From NCBI GenBank assembly GCA_035311445.1, contig DATGCX010000057.1, positions 1 to 31,040 on the forward strand: a stretch of DNA of 31,040 bases. The letters run 5' to 3'. Below the pieces are notes generated by a model. That model was not told the DNA's origin. It saw nothing but the letters and a program-made list of their open reading frames with translations, and did not search any database. Both the position numbers and the translations under genes were made by a program. Every line of letters starts with the position of its first letter. The stretch's first letter is position 1. Of the stretch, positions 1 to 8,298 are shown piece by piece. Origin of the DNA: JAJPKK01 sp035311445. Lineage in GTDB: Bacteria; Pseudomonadota; Alphaproteobacteria; Rhizobiales; Xanthobacteraceae.

Positions 1-94
1 GCCATCCCGACTCATCCGGAGCTTCGCGCCGAATGATCGGAAGGGCGCCTGCGGCCACCGCAATCCCCGCCTCCGGCGCGACCGGCCCATTCTG

Positions 95-125
95 GCATCG
101 CGTGCCGTCAGCAGGCACGCGATGC
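95..125 (-). terminator. Hairpin downstream of the amidohydrolase gene
   Basis: A perfect 12-bp stem (95-106 with 114-125) closes a 7-base loop, starting 18 bases past the stop codon of the minus-strand amidohydrolase gene. There is no clear U-run after it on the minus strand, so it may be a transcript-stabilising hairpin rather than a classical intrinsic terminator. Positions 1-94 hold nothing I can assign. Confidence 0.4.
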
Positions 126-143
126 GGCTGAGCGAAGGGACGA

Positions 144-1109
144 TTACACGGTTTTCGCGAAGCCGTAGAGGTTCTCCGGGTTGTCGACCAGGATGCGCTT
201 GCGCGTTGTCTCATCGGGCGCCCACATGGCGAGAAGGTCGAACAGCAAAGCGTCGTCCGGGAGTGTCTTGTTCTGCTCGCTCGGATGCGGCCAGTCGCTG
301 CCCCACACCAGCCGCTCGGGCGCGGCCTTGACGAATGCCTGCGCGATCTTGGTCGCTTCCGGATAGTCGGGCGGCCCGATCTTGCTGTTGGAATAGGCGC
401 CCGACAGCTTGATCCAGGTACGGCCCTTGTCGAGGAGACCGCGCAGGACCGCGTGCGAAGGATGCTCAGTGCCGGCCGGCAGCGGCGGGTGGCCGAGATG
501 ATCGAACACGGTCTGCGATGGCAGCCGCAGCAGCAAGTCCGCATGCGCCACGATGTCATCGCCGTCGACATTGAACTGCACGTGCCAGCCAAGCGCGTCG
601 ACGCGCTTCGACAGGGGTTCGACCATGTCCCAAGTGACGACCGCGTTCGCGCCACCGAGGGAGAAACGGATGCCGCGGATGCCGGCATCGTTGAGGTTCT
701 TCAACTCCGCATCGGTGATTGTCGGATGCACGACGGCGACGCCTCGCGCGCTGCCGGCCAGCTGCTTGAGCGCATCGACCGTTACGCGGTTGTCGGTCGC
801 GTAGTTGCGCGGCGTCACCACGACAACGCGCGTCGTTCCGGTGCGCTTCTGCAGGAGCCGATAATCCGATACGGTGGCGTTTTTCGGGTTCTGTCCGGGC
901 CGCGGATTGGACTCCGGAAAGCGCGGATCGTAGATATGCATGTGGCAGTCGGCGGCATTGACCGGTGCCTTGACTGTGGCCGGATTGGTGCCGGTCGTAT
1001 TCGGAACAGCCTGCTGTGCATGGCCGACCGTCCGATCGAGCGCACCTGCTGCGGCGACCGCCGCGGCCGCGGTCAAAAAGTTTCGACGACCCATGGTGTG
1101 GTCATTCAT
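144..1109 (-). CDS. Tat-exported amidohydrolase (TIM-barrel metal-dependent hydrolase)
   Basis: The 321-residue product begins with a twin-arginine type leader (RRNFLTAAAA, from residue 8, then an Ala-rich stretch), so it is probably exported folded to the periplasm. The mature part starts with the metal-binding motif DCHMH (H56, H58) typical of the amidohydrolase_2 family, the group that includes 2-pyrone-4,6-dicarboxylate lactonase. Near the C-terminus WGSDWPHP supplies the conserved Asp. The start at 1109 is supported by a GGGGAGGA ribosome binding site about 8 bases upstream. The substrate cannot be read from the sequence; members hydrolyse lactones or decarboxylate aromatic acids. The gene is divergent from the two-component system and monocistronic as far as the window shows. 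Confidence 0.85.
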   Translation of the reverse strand: MNDHTMGRRNFLTAAAAVAAAGALDRTVGHAQQAVPNTTGTNPATVKAPVNAADCHMHIYDPRFPESNPRPGQNPKNATVSDYRLLQKRTGTTRVVVVTPRNYATDNRVTVDALKQLAGSARGVAVVHPTITDAELKNLNDAGIRGIRFSLGGANAVVTWDMVEPLSKRVDALGWHVQFNVDGDDIVAHADLLLRLPSQTVFDHLGHPPLPAGTEHPSHAVLRGLLDKGRTWIKLSGAYSNSKIGPPDYPEATKIAQAFVKAAPERLVWGSDWPHPSEQNKTLPDDALLFDLLAMWAPDETTRKRILVDNPENLYGFAKTV

Positions 1110-1312
1110 TGATCGTCCTCCCCTTGCACCACAAGCGGCGTCATTTCGTAGAATGTAAACCAGATTGCGTGGCAGGCTAGGCCCTGCCGGTACGACCTCG
1201 AACCCCCGCCCAGCGCGAAGTCTCGCTCTCGCCCGGTACTTGTAAGATGATACAACCTTTAGGAGATTGCTAGTTAACCAATGTCGATTCCTCGACAGGG
1301 AAACCCGTGCTT

Positions 1313-1423
1313 CGTCAGGATTTACCTGACGACTATTTGCGGGTTCTGCGTTCAGCGATCAGCCAGTGTGGTTTAATATTCTTCCATCGAAGGGCGAATT
1401 TGAGATTGAGTCGCTGATCGCTG
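1313..1423. promoter_or_regulatory. Inverted repeats in the divergent intergenic region
   Basis: The 365-base gap between the amidohydrolase (left, minus) and the sensor kinase (right, plus) has no gene. It contains a perfect 7-bp hairpin (1313-1319 with 1325-1331, loop ATTTA) and a separate 10-bp inverted repeat, CAGCGATCAG at 1353-1362 and CTGATCGCTG at 1414-1423, 51 bases apart. These could be regulator binding sites or leader structure for the kinase mRNA. No convincing promoter hexamers were identified. Confidence 0.3.
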
Positions 1424-1474
1424 CGGGCATAACAATTGTTGCGCATATTTCCGGCTGAACATCGGGGCTGATGC

Positions 1475-3142
1475 ATGACCTTTCTTACGCGAGTTCTATC
1501 GCCTTTGTGGGTGCCTTCGCGGCAGAGCATCGGAGAAGACGCTCGGGAAGTCTCGTTGGGCCCCCTTCTGCTGCATACGTCGGTACTATTCGTCGTTTCC
1601 CTTGCCAGTATTAAATTTACCCGCACTGCAAACTCGATCGCTACGCTTTGGCCGTCGAACGCAATTCTTCTGGCAATCCTGTTCCGGTCCAAGCGCGACT
1701 CACGGAACTACGGCGTCGTATTCCTGGGCGGTGGGACCGCCATTGTGCTTGCCTATCTGGCCGGTGGCTACAGTCCTGCACTCAGCGCGGTTTTGACGAT
1801 CGGAAACATCATCGAGATAGCTGCCGCCTGGGCACTTCTGGCCATATATCTGGACAAAGATTCCGACCTCATCTGCATTCGGAATCTGTCAGTTTTTATG
1901 ATGCTTGCGGGAGGTGTCGCTCCTCTGGTGAGCGCGTTGATCGGTGCCACAGCCGGGGCCGCCGCGCATGCAACTCCGTGGTTGCCCATCTGGCTGAACT
2001 GGTACGCGTCCCATGCTCTCGGTACGATCATTGTGGCGCCGTTCCTCCTAAGCTTGAGGTTCGAGCAGTGGCATGCGCTCCGCATCAAAGAGCGGTATGG
2101 CGAAGCTTTTGGTATCCTTGCCCTGATCGTGGTGGCAGCCCTTGTCGCGGCGTTCTACCGATCGTTTCTCTTTGCTTTCGCGCCGGTGGTTTTGTTTGCG
2201 ACATTTCGGTTCGGGGTACTGGGAGCCGCTGTCGGCACATTGGTACTCGCCCTCGTCGCCAGCCTATTCGTCGTCGAAGGGATCGGCCCAGCGGTCCTGT
2301 CGCAATCCGATTTGTCGGAGCGAATATTTGTATTGCAGATTTTCCTGGCCATCACGGTTTTCTGGTCATTGCCAGTGGCCGCCGTGCTGGCGCAGCGTGA
2401 CCGCTTGTTAGCCGACCTTTCCTCGGCAAATTCACGTTTGGCGGTGGAAGACGAAAGAAAATCGCAGATTGTCGCCGGCCTGAGCCGGCGGCTGGTGAAC
2501 GCGGAAGAAAGGGAGCGCCTGCGGCTGTCCCATGAGCTTCACGATCAGACCGGCCAGAGCCTCACGGCCGCGATGCTGGAACTTAAGGACATCGAACCGC
2601 TCGTCACCGAGGTGGGCCGCAAGCGCCTGCATGCCCTTCGGGAGCGAATGGCGGAGATCGGAAAAACCCTCCATCGGGTTGCCTGGGAGTTGCGACCGGC
2701 ATCGATCGACGAACTGGGACTGGTGAGTGCGCTCAACAACTACATCTCGGAATGGGGTTCGCGCTACGGCATCGAGGTTGATTTCTACAGCGGTGGTGAC
2801 GCCAAATTCGATGAGCTGTCGGATGAGGCGCGCACCACCATCTATCGCATTGTCCAGGAGGGGTTGACCAATGTGTTCAAGCATGCGCTCGGAGCGACCT
2901 CCGTGAGCGTGATCATCGAGCATATGAACGCGATGATCCAGCTGGTGATCGAAGACAACGGCTGCGGCTTTGATACCAGCGTCGCCGCCGAGCCGGTCGA
3001 TAACCGCAATGGTTTCGGTCTGGCCGGCATGCGCGAGCGCCTGTTTTCGCTCGGCGGCGAGCTTGAGATTGAGTCATCGGTCGGCGCCGGAACCACGATT
3101 TTCGCCCGAATTCCCTGCAACTCCGAGAGAACCACAGCATGA
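1475..3142 (+). CDS. MASE1-domain sensor histidine kinase (NarL-partner type)
   Basis: The 555-residue integral-membrane kinase has an N-terminal hydrophobic half (about residues 25-310) with many membrane segments, in the style of the MASE1 sensory domain. A linker helix and a HisKA_3 dimerisation domain follow, with the phosphoacceptor His356 inside ELHDQTGQ. The C-terminal HATPase domain shows the N and G boxes DNGCGFD (from Asp494) and GFGLAGMRERL (from about 513). It would autophosphorylate on His356 and pass the phosphate to the response regulator encoded immediately downstream, with which it overlaps by ATGA at 3139-3142. The stimulus is unknown; MASE1 proteins sense through the membrane. 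The product ends with a normal kinase C-terminus, so the gene looks intact. Confidence 0.88.
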   Translation: MTFLTRVLSPLWVPSRQSIGEDAREVSLGPLLLHTSVLFVVSLASIKFTRTANSIATLWPSNAILLAILFRSKRDSRNYGVVFLGGGTAIVLAYLAGGYSPALSAVLTIGNIIEIAAAWALLAIYLDKDSDLICIRNLSVFMMLAGGVAPLVSALIGATAGAAAHATPWLPIWLNWYASHALGTIIVAPFLLSLRFEQWHALRIKERYGEAFGILALIVVAALVAAFYRSFLFAFAPVVLFATFRFGVLGAAVGTLVLALVASLFVVEGIGPAVLSQSDLSERIFVLQIFLAITVFWSLPVAAVLAQRDRLLADLSSANSRLAVEDERKSQIVAGLSRRLVNAEERERLRLSHELHDQTGQSLTAAMLELKDIEPLVTEVGRKRLHALRERMAEIGKTLHRVAWELRPASIDELGLVSALNNYISEWGSRYGIEVDFYSGGDAKFDELSDEARTTIYRIVQEGLTNVFKHALGATSVSVIIEHMNAMIQLVIEDNGCGFDTSVAAEPVDNRNGFGLAGMRERLFSLGGELEIESSVGAGTTIFARIPCNSERTTA

Positions 3143-3792
3143 GCGAAAAAACGCGTATCGTTCTCGCCGACGATCATCCGATTGTTCTGAACGGATTGCG
3201 CAATCTCGTGCAGGCCGAGGACGATCTTGATTTCGTCGGCGAAGCTACGAGCGGCATCGCGGCGTTAAACCTCATCCGCGAGCTAAGGCCGGATGTTGCC
3301 GTGATCGACATCTCCATGCCCGAGCTGAATGGGATCGCTCTCGCTCGCCGTCTTGCGAGTGAAATGCCTTCGGTGCGCATTGTGGTGCTGACCCTGCACG
3401 AGGACTTGGCCTTTGTGAGACAGGCACTGCAGGCAGGCGTGCACGGATATGTTCTCAAGAGATCAGCAGCCGAATGTCTCATTCAGGCGATCCGCGCCAT
3501 CGTCACTGGTGGTGTGTATATCGATCCTGCAATTGCCAACCGGAAGATCTGCGCCAGCCCAAAAGGCTGGCAGAGGATTGCCGCCAATGGCCCGGATCTG
3601 ACCGAGCGTGAGGCCGGGGTCCTCAAACTTGTCGCATTTGGGTTCACCAACAAGGAAATAGCGCGTCAGTTTGATGTTGGCGTAAAATCGGTCGAGACGC
3701 ACAAGGCTCGCGCAGCCGCAAAGCTCGGACTCAAGACCCGCGCAGAACTGGTCCGCTATGCCTTCAGTCAGGGATGGCTGGCCGAGGTCTGA
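3139..3792 (+). CDS. NarL/FixJ-family response regulator
   Basis: The 217-residue two-domain regulator has a receiver domain with the acidic pair Asp11/Asp12, phosphoacceptor Asp57 in VIDISMPELNG, and Lys107 in YVLKRSA. The LuxR-type HTH domain lies at about 150-215, including LTEREAGVLKLVAFGFTNKE and SVETHKARAAAKLGL. It is translationally coupled to the sensor kinase by an ATGA overlap and is almost certainly its partner. On phosphorylation it should dimerise and bind DNA in the cytoplasm. Its target genes are not evident; the divergent region upstream of the kinase carries inverted repeats that could be an autoregulatory site, which is a guess. Confidence 0.9.
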   Translation: MSEKTRIVLADDHPIVLNGLRNLVQAEDDLDFVGEATSGIAALNLIRELRPDVAVIDISMPELNGIALARRLASEMPSVRIVVLTLHEDLAFVRQALQAGVHGYVLKRSAAECLIQAIRAIVTGGVYIDPAIANRKICASPKGWQRIAANGPDLTEREAGVLKLVAFGFTNKEIARQFDVGVKSVETHKARAAAKLGLKTRAELVRYAFSQGWLAEV

Positions 3793-3954
3793 CGAGTCGG
3801 CAGTGAGTCCTCTTGAGCACAAGCCGCGAAGACAGACAGAAATCGGCCGCCCCGCCCCTGTACAGCCGCAGGCCGATCCGGTATTGCGCCTGCGCACGCC
3901 ATCATTTTGGCACGGCGTGGGCGCAAGACGCCGGTGAGAGCAAGGTGGGCGGCG

Positions 3955-4962
3955 ATGACCGCACAATCCAATGCAGAGACCTTGATCACGATTTTTGGCG
4001 GCTCGGGATTTCTCGGCCGGCACTTGGTGCGGGCGTTGGCAAAGCAGCACTACCGCCTCCGCATAGCGGTCCGCCGGCCCGATCTTGCGGGTCATCTGCA
4101 ACCGCTCGGCCGTGTCGGCCAGATTCACGCAGTACAGGCTAATGTGCGCCATCGACCCTCGGTCGCGGCGGCGGCGCGCGGCAGCGATGTGGTCATCAAT
4201 CTGGTCGGCATTCTGTTCGAATCCGGACGTCAACGGTTTGACGCCGTGCAAAGTTTCGGCGCCGAAGGCATCGCGTTGGCGGCCGCCGCGCACGATGCCC
4301 GCATGATCCACGTCTCCGCCATCGGCGCCGACGAAAACTCGACCGCCGCTTACGCCAGAACAAAGCGGCGCGGCGAGCAACTGGTATTGGCCGCAACCCC
4401 CGACGCGGTCATTTTCCGGCCATCGATCCTGTTCGGCCCCAACGACGACTTTTTCAATCGCTTCGCCGGCATTGCACGGTTATCGCCAGCCTTGCCGCTG
4501 GTCGGGGGCGGGCATACGCGCTTTCAGCCGGTTTTCGCCGGCGACGTGGCCGACGCGATCGTCAAGGCCGTTAATGGCACGACGAGGCCGGGCTCGATCT
4601 ACGAACTCGGCGGACCGGAAATCTTCACCTTCAAAGAACTGATGGAATTCGTGCTGGCAACCATCGGCAGGCGTCGGCTGCTGGTGCCGTTGCCTTTCGG
4701 GCTTGCCAAGCTTCAGGCAGCCGTTTTCGAACTTGTTTCCAAGATTCCGTTGCGATTCCTTTCGAAGCCGCTCTTGACCCGGGATCAGGTCGAGTTGCTG
4801 CGGTATGACAATGTGGTCTCGGACGCAGCGCGTCGTGACGGTCGCACTCTCGAAGGGCTTGGAATCACGCCGCGATCTGTTGCCGCAATCGTGCCAAGCT
4901 ATCTGTGGCGGTTCCGCAAATCCGGACAGTTTTCACGATCGCGTGGTCTAAACGAGTCGTAG
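3955..4962 (+). CDS. NDUFA9-like NAD(P)-dependent SDR (complex I-associated family)
   Basis: An atypical short-chain dehydrogenase of 335 residues. The Rossmann nucleotide-binding motif TIFGGSGFLGRHLVRAL lies near the N-terminus, and the product has the features of the NDUFA9-like family: the segment YARTKRRGEQLVLAA, the stretch RPSILFGPNDDFFNRFA and QPVFAGDVADAIV. In alphaproteobacteria these proteins are annotated as complex I NDUFA9 subunit family proteins; some members bind NAD(P)H and influence ubiquinone or complex I function. I chose ATG 3955, which has the purine-rich AAGGTGGGCGG upstream; an in-frame TTG at 3907 would add 16 residues. The gene stands alone and converges with uppP. 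Confidence 0.82.
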   Translation: MTAQSNAETLITIFGGSGFLGRHLVRALAKQHYRLRIAVRRPDLAGHLQPLGRVGQIHAVQANVRHRPSVAAAARGSDVVINLVGILFESGRQRFDAVQSFGAEGIALAAAAHDARMIHVSAIGADENSTAAYARTKRRGEQLVLAATPDAVIFRPSILFGPNDDFFNRFAGIARLSPALPLVGGGHTRFQPVFAGDVADAIVKAVNGTTRPGSIYELGGPEIFTFKELMEFVLATIGRRRLLVPLPFGLAKLQAAVFELVSKIPLRFLSKPLLTRDQVELLRYDNVVSDAARRDGRTLEGLGITPRSVAAIVPSYLWRFRKSGQFSRSRGLNES

Positions 4963-5063
4963 CATTCGTAGCAGGCCGCAGGATGGGCAAAGCGGAGTGC
5001 GCCACTGTTGGCGAGCCGAGGTAGGCACGGTGCGAACAGCGTCTTGGCCTACCTTTTCAGACC

Positions 5064-5870
5064 TCATCCCACCAGCGCGAGTCCGATCAGGCCGAGTGTG
5101 CCGACAATCACCCGCCACCAGACGAACAGGTCGAAGCCGTGCCCTGACACGTAGTCGAGCAACCGCTTCACCACAAACCATCCGGCGATGAACGACGCGA
5201 CGAAGCCGACCGCCACGATCAGGAAGTTGGCGGAACTCATGTGGGCGCCGTTCTTGTAGAGATCGTAGACAAATGCGCCCGCCATGGTTGGCATGGCGAG
5301 ATAAAACGAAAACTCGGTGGCCGAACGCCGGTCGGCGCCGAGCAGCATGGCCGATACGATGGTGGCGCCGGAGCGCGACACGCCTGGAACCATCGCAAGG
5401 CACTGGCAGATGCCGATGCCGAGATAGACGGGGAGTGAAAAGCCCATCGCGTCGCGGTAACGTGGCTTCAAATCGAGGCTGTCCACGTAGAGCAATACAG
5501 CACCGCCGGCGATCAGGCTGAAGCAGACGATCCAGGGGTTGAACAGGACGCCCTTGATGAAGTTGTGGAACAGCGCTCCCACGATCGCCGCGGGCAGGAA
5601 TGCGATCAGCACGCCGAACACGAAGCGTCGCGCTGAAGGATCGGAAATCATTCCGAACGCGATGTCCCTCAGCTTCGCGAAGTAGATCGCCAGCAGGGCG
5701 AGGATCGCCCCCAACTGGATCAAGACCGCGAAGGTATTGCCGAAATCGTCGTCGCCGAATCCAAAAAAGTGCTGCACCAAAAGGAGGTGCCCGGTCGACG
5801 ATACCGGGATGTATTCGGTAAGGCCCTCGACGATGCCGAGGCAAGCTGCCTTGAAAATATCGACCAACAT
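5064..5870 (-). CDS. uppP: Undecaprenyl-diphosphatase UppP (BacA)
   Basis: The 268-residue polytopic inner-membrane protein dephosphorylates undecaprenyl diphosphate to recycle the lipid carrier for peptidoglycan and other envelope polymers, and confers basal bacitracin tolerance. The N-terminal signature is clear: ACLGIVEGLTEYIPVSSTGH, carrying the Glu and Ser residues of the (E/Q)XXXE active-site region. A second motif, VPGVSRSGATIVSAMLLGAD, contains the conserved PGxSRSG loop. The start at 5870 is preferred over the upstream in-frame ATG at 5969 because it matches the family's N-terminus and follows GATGGAG at a good distance. The gene is convergent with the NDUFA9-like gene. Confidence 0.95.
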   Translation of the reverse strand: MLVDIFKAACLGIVEGLTEYIPVSSTGHLLLVQHFFGFGDDDFGNTFAVLIQLGAILALLAIYFAKLRDIAFGMISDPSARRFVFGVLIAFLPAAIVGALFHNFIKGVLFNPWIVCFSLIAGGAVLLYVDSLDLKPRYRDAMGFSLPVYLGIGICQCLAMVPGVSRSGATIVSAMLLGADRRSATEFSFYLAMPTMAGAFVYDLYKNGAHMSSANFLIVAVGFVASFIAGWFVVKRLLDYVSGHGFDLFVWWRVIVGTLGLIGLALVG

Positions 5871-6075
5871 GAACGGAACTCCATCGCAAATGGCCAAAGT
5901 CGCGGGTACCGGAAGGTGCAGAACGTCACGAATCACTGTGCTTGTGGCGCAACCCGGCCGATCGGGCAAGAGAACGCCCGGGCGCTAAGCTGTTTCAATG
6001 TGTCGAACTGATTTGATTGCGTTTTTTTTGACCGAAATGATCCTGCTAAGAATTGGGCGGCGGCATGGTCGTGAA

Positions 6076-6115
6076 AAAATCAGAAAAGCAGGCCGAAGCC
6101 CGCCTTTCTGATTTT
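6076..6115 (-). terminator. Strong intrinsic terminator, U-run on the minus strand
   Basis: An 18-bp stem with two mismatches (6076-6093 with 6098-6115) closes a CGAA tetraloop. On the minus strand the stem runs into six T residues; on the plus strand it ends in TTTTG, so it could work in both directions. It lies between uppP and the uncertain small minus-strand frame at 6151-6387. That implies a minus-strand transcript starting upstream of it. Confidence 0.65.
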
Positions 6116-6150
6116 GTGCCCTGAAGGCTTATTGCCCGGCCCCGAGGGGG

Positions 6151-6387
6151 TCATCCGATAGGAAAATCGCGCGCCAACCGCAACCACCCGATAAGCCATG
6201 CTGCCAGGAGAGCGCTCCAGTACCTTACTATGTTACCTCCGAAGCGATTGCCGTAAGGGGGCCGGACCATTTTGTGAAAACGAACTACCCCTTTTTCTTC
6301 AAGAAAAATCAATGCGCTGCATACGAGCGCCTGCTCCGGTAGCATGATCGGCTGCGATGCCGCGAAACCGTAAACCGGCATCTCCAT
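6151..6387 (-). CDS. Uncertain small protein with one hydrophobic segment
   Basis: A 78-residue frame in the otherwise empty 605-base gap between uppP and the GST gene. It has no recognisable domain. The C-terminal part, YWSALLAAWLIGWLRLA, could be a membrane helix. The main support is context: a strong intrinsic terminator with a minus-strand U-run lies 35 bases past its stop, which means something on this strand is transcribed. The ribosome binding site is weak. A non-coding RNA in the same place is equally possible. Confidence 0.3.
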   Translation of the reverse strand: MEMPVYGFAASQPIMLPEQALVCSALIFLEEKGVVRFHKMVRPPYGNRFGGNIVRYWSALLAAWLIGWLRLARDFPIG

Positions 6388-6475
6388 ATTTTGAACGCGT
6401 TAAGGATTTCTATACCGTTGCGTCTCGATGGTAATCAGTCGTCAAGCTGGCCGTTCCTACTCTGACCCGCAACCG

Positions 6476-7168
6476 ATGCTCACGCTGTTCCATCATCCGC
6501 TCTGTCCACATTCCAGGTTCGTCCGCATTGCGGCGGGCGAGTACGGTCTCAATCCTACGTTGATTGAGGAGCGCACGTGGGAGCGACGGACCGAGTTTCT
6601 GGTGCTCAATCCGGCCGGTACTACACCAGTATTGCTGGAAGAGGGGCGTCCCGCGGTGCCGGGCGCCTCGATCATTGCCGAGTATCTCGACGAGACCCGC
6701 GGCAATGCGCTTGGATCTCATCGGCTGTTGCCTATTGACATTGGGGCGAGAGTTGAGGTTCGCCGGCTGTTGAACTGGTTCAACGAAAAATTTTATGCCG
6801 AAGTCAGCGGTCCGCTGGTAACGGAACGGGTCCTTAAGCGGCTCATGACACGCGCCCACGGCGGGGGCGCGCCCGAACCCGATGCGATTCGTGCGGCACT
6901 GTCTAACATCCGCTACCATCTGGACTATATCAGTTGGCTGGTGCGCTCGCGCAATTGGCTCGCCGGCGAGCGTCTGAGTTATGCAGACCTTGCCGCCGCG
7001 GCGCATCTGTCGGCGATCGATTATCTGGGCGACGTGCCGTGGCATCAAGACGAGGCAGCCAAGAATTGGTACGCGAGGGTGAAGTCAAGGCCGTCATTCC
7101 GGCCGCTGCTGACCGAGTCCTTTCCGGGGATCGCGCCATCCCGGACCTATGCGGATCTCGATTTCTGA
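6476..7168 (+). CDS. Glutathione S-transferase family protein
   Basis: The 230-residue cytosolic protein has an N-terminal thioredoxin-fold domain: MLTLFHHPLCPHSRFVRIA with a C10-P-H-S13 motif, then the cis-proline segment NPAGTTPVL, and ASIIAEYLDE for the gamma-glutamyl site. A helical C-terminal domain follows, with NWLAGERLSYADLAAAAHLS as the usual N-capping and hydrophobic staple region. It would conjugate glutathione or act as a glutathione-dependent peroxidase or reductase; the substrate is unknown. The ATG at 6476 gives a normal family N-terminus; an in-frame ATG at 6428 would add 16 unlikely residues. It abuts queG, so the two are probably co-transcribed. Confidence 0.88.
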   Translation: MLTLFHHPLCPHSRFVRIAAGEYGLNPTLIEERTWERRTEFLVLNPAGTTPVLLEEGRPAVPGASIIAEYLDETRGNALGSHRLLPIDIGARVEVRRLLNWFNEKFYAEVSGPLVTERVLKRLMTRAHGGGAPEPDAIRAALSNIRYHLDYISWLVRSRNWLAGERLSYADLAAAAHLSAIDYLGDVPWHQDEAAKNWYARVKSRPSFRPLLTESFPGIAPSRTYADLDF

Positions 7169-7197
7169 GGACGCCGGCCGACATCAAGCGGGCACTT

Positions 7198-8298
7198 GTG
7201 AAGGCCGCGGCAGCGCTCGGTTTTGATGCGATTGCGGTGACCAGTCCCGTACCTGCGTCGGCGGTGCAGCAAGGCCTCGCGGAATTCCTCGCCCAGGGCC
7301 TTCATGGCGACATGGACTGGATGGCGAGGCGAACGGAGCGACGTGGGGATCCACGGATATTGTGGCCGGACGTGCGGGCCATCGTCATGCTCGGGGTCAA
7401 TTACGGCCCCGACCACGATCCGACCGCAATCCTTGCGAGCCCCGAACGGGCTGCCATCTCGGTCTATGCCAAAGGTGACGATTATCACGACGTCATCAAA
7501 AAGCGGCTCAAGGCGCTGGCACGCTGGCTCACCGCGCAGGCAGGTGGCGATGCCAGAGTATTTGTCGACACCGCGGCCGTGATGGAAAAACCGCTGGCCG
7601 CCGCTGCCGGGTTGGGCTGGCAGGGCAAGCACACCAACCTGGTGTCGCGCGAATTCGGCTCCTGGCTGTTTCTCGGCGCACTCTTTACCACGTTGGAGTT
7701 GCCTTCCGATCCGGCCGAGACGGATCACTGCGGGACCTGCAGCGCATGCCTCAATATCTGTCCCACCGCGGCATTTCTGGCACCGTATCGTCTCGATGCG
7801 CGGCGCTGTATTTCGTATCTTACCATCGAGCACAAGGGGCCGATTCCGCGCAGTCTGCGATCCCTGATGGGCAATCGTATCTATGGCTGCGACGACTGCC
7901 TCGCGGTTTGTCCGTGGAACAAATTTGCCCGGCAGGGGCGCGAAGCGAAGCTTGCGGCACGCGCGGAACTCAAGGCGCCGATGCTCGCCGAGCTTGTGCG
8001 GCTTGACAATGCAGCATTTCGCAAGCTGTTCGCCAGAAGCGCCATCAAGCGAACCGGACGCGACCGTTTCGTTCGTAACGTCCTGATTGCCATCGGTAAC
8101 AGTCGCTATTCCGCGCTCGCAGCTTACGCCGAGTCCCTTCTGACGGACCCCTCGGCTATCGTACGAGGCGCAGCCGTGTGGGCGCTGGGCCGCCTGGTTT
8201 CAAAACAGGCCCTGACGGAAATGGCCGCGAAGTATGGAACCGGTGAGCGCGATCCATCCGTCCGGGAAGAGTGGGAGTCGGAGGGCACTGCCGCATGA
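7198..8298 (+). CDS. queG: Epoxyqueuosine reductase QueG
   Basis: A cobalamin-dependent iron-sulfur enzyme that reduces epoxyqueuosine to queuosine in tRNAs with GUN anticodons, the last step of queuosine synthesis. Two ferredoxin-type clusters are visible: CGTCSACLNICPTAAF and YGCDDCLAVCPWNKF, with the family helix MEKPLAAAAGLGWQGKHTN before them. The C-terminal HEAT-like helices include SAIVRGAAVWALGRLV. The start is uncertain. GTG 7198 is the nearest conventional codon, but the conserved first helix (DIKRALVKAAAALGFDAIAV) begins earlier. A CTG at 7165, overlapping the GST stop as CTGA, would give a full 377-residue protein. The stop overlaps the next gene's start (ATGA). Confidence 0.93.
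   Translation: MKAAAALGFDAIAVTSPVPASAVQQGLAEFLAQGLHGDMDWMARRTERRGDPRILWPDVRAIVMLGVNYGPDHDPTAILASPERAAISVYAKGDDYHDVIKKRLKALARWLTAQAGGDARVFVDTAAVMEKPLAAAAGLGWQGKHTNLVSREFGSWLFLGALFTTLELPSDPAETDHCGTCSACLNICPTAAFLAPYRLDARRCISYLTIEHKGPIPRSLRSLMGNRIYGCDDCLAVCPWNKFARQGREAKLAARAELKAPMLAELVRLDNAAFRKLFARSAIKRTGRDRFVRNVLIAIGNSRYSALAAYAESLLTDPSAIVRGAAVWALGRLVSKQALTEMAAKYGTGERDPSVREEWESEGTAA

Noticed and set aside
285..1112. Long plus-strand open frame of 275 codons
   Set aside because: It lies wholly antisense to the amidohydrolase gene, whose motifs, leader and ribosome binding site are clear; the antisense product is Arg/His-rich with no domain.
3463..4380. 305-codon minus-strand frame
   Set aside because: Antisense to the response regulator and the NDUFA9-like gene; composition is that of a GC-rich shadow frame.
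4948..5889. 313-codon minus-strand frame overlapping uppP
   Set aside because: Same strand but a different phase from uppP; the product is Arg-rich and shows none of the membrane segments that the uppP frame has.
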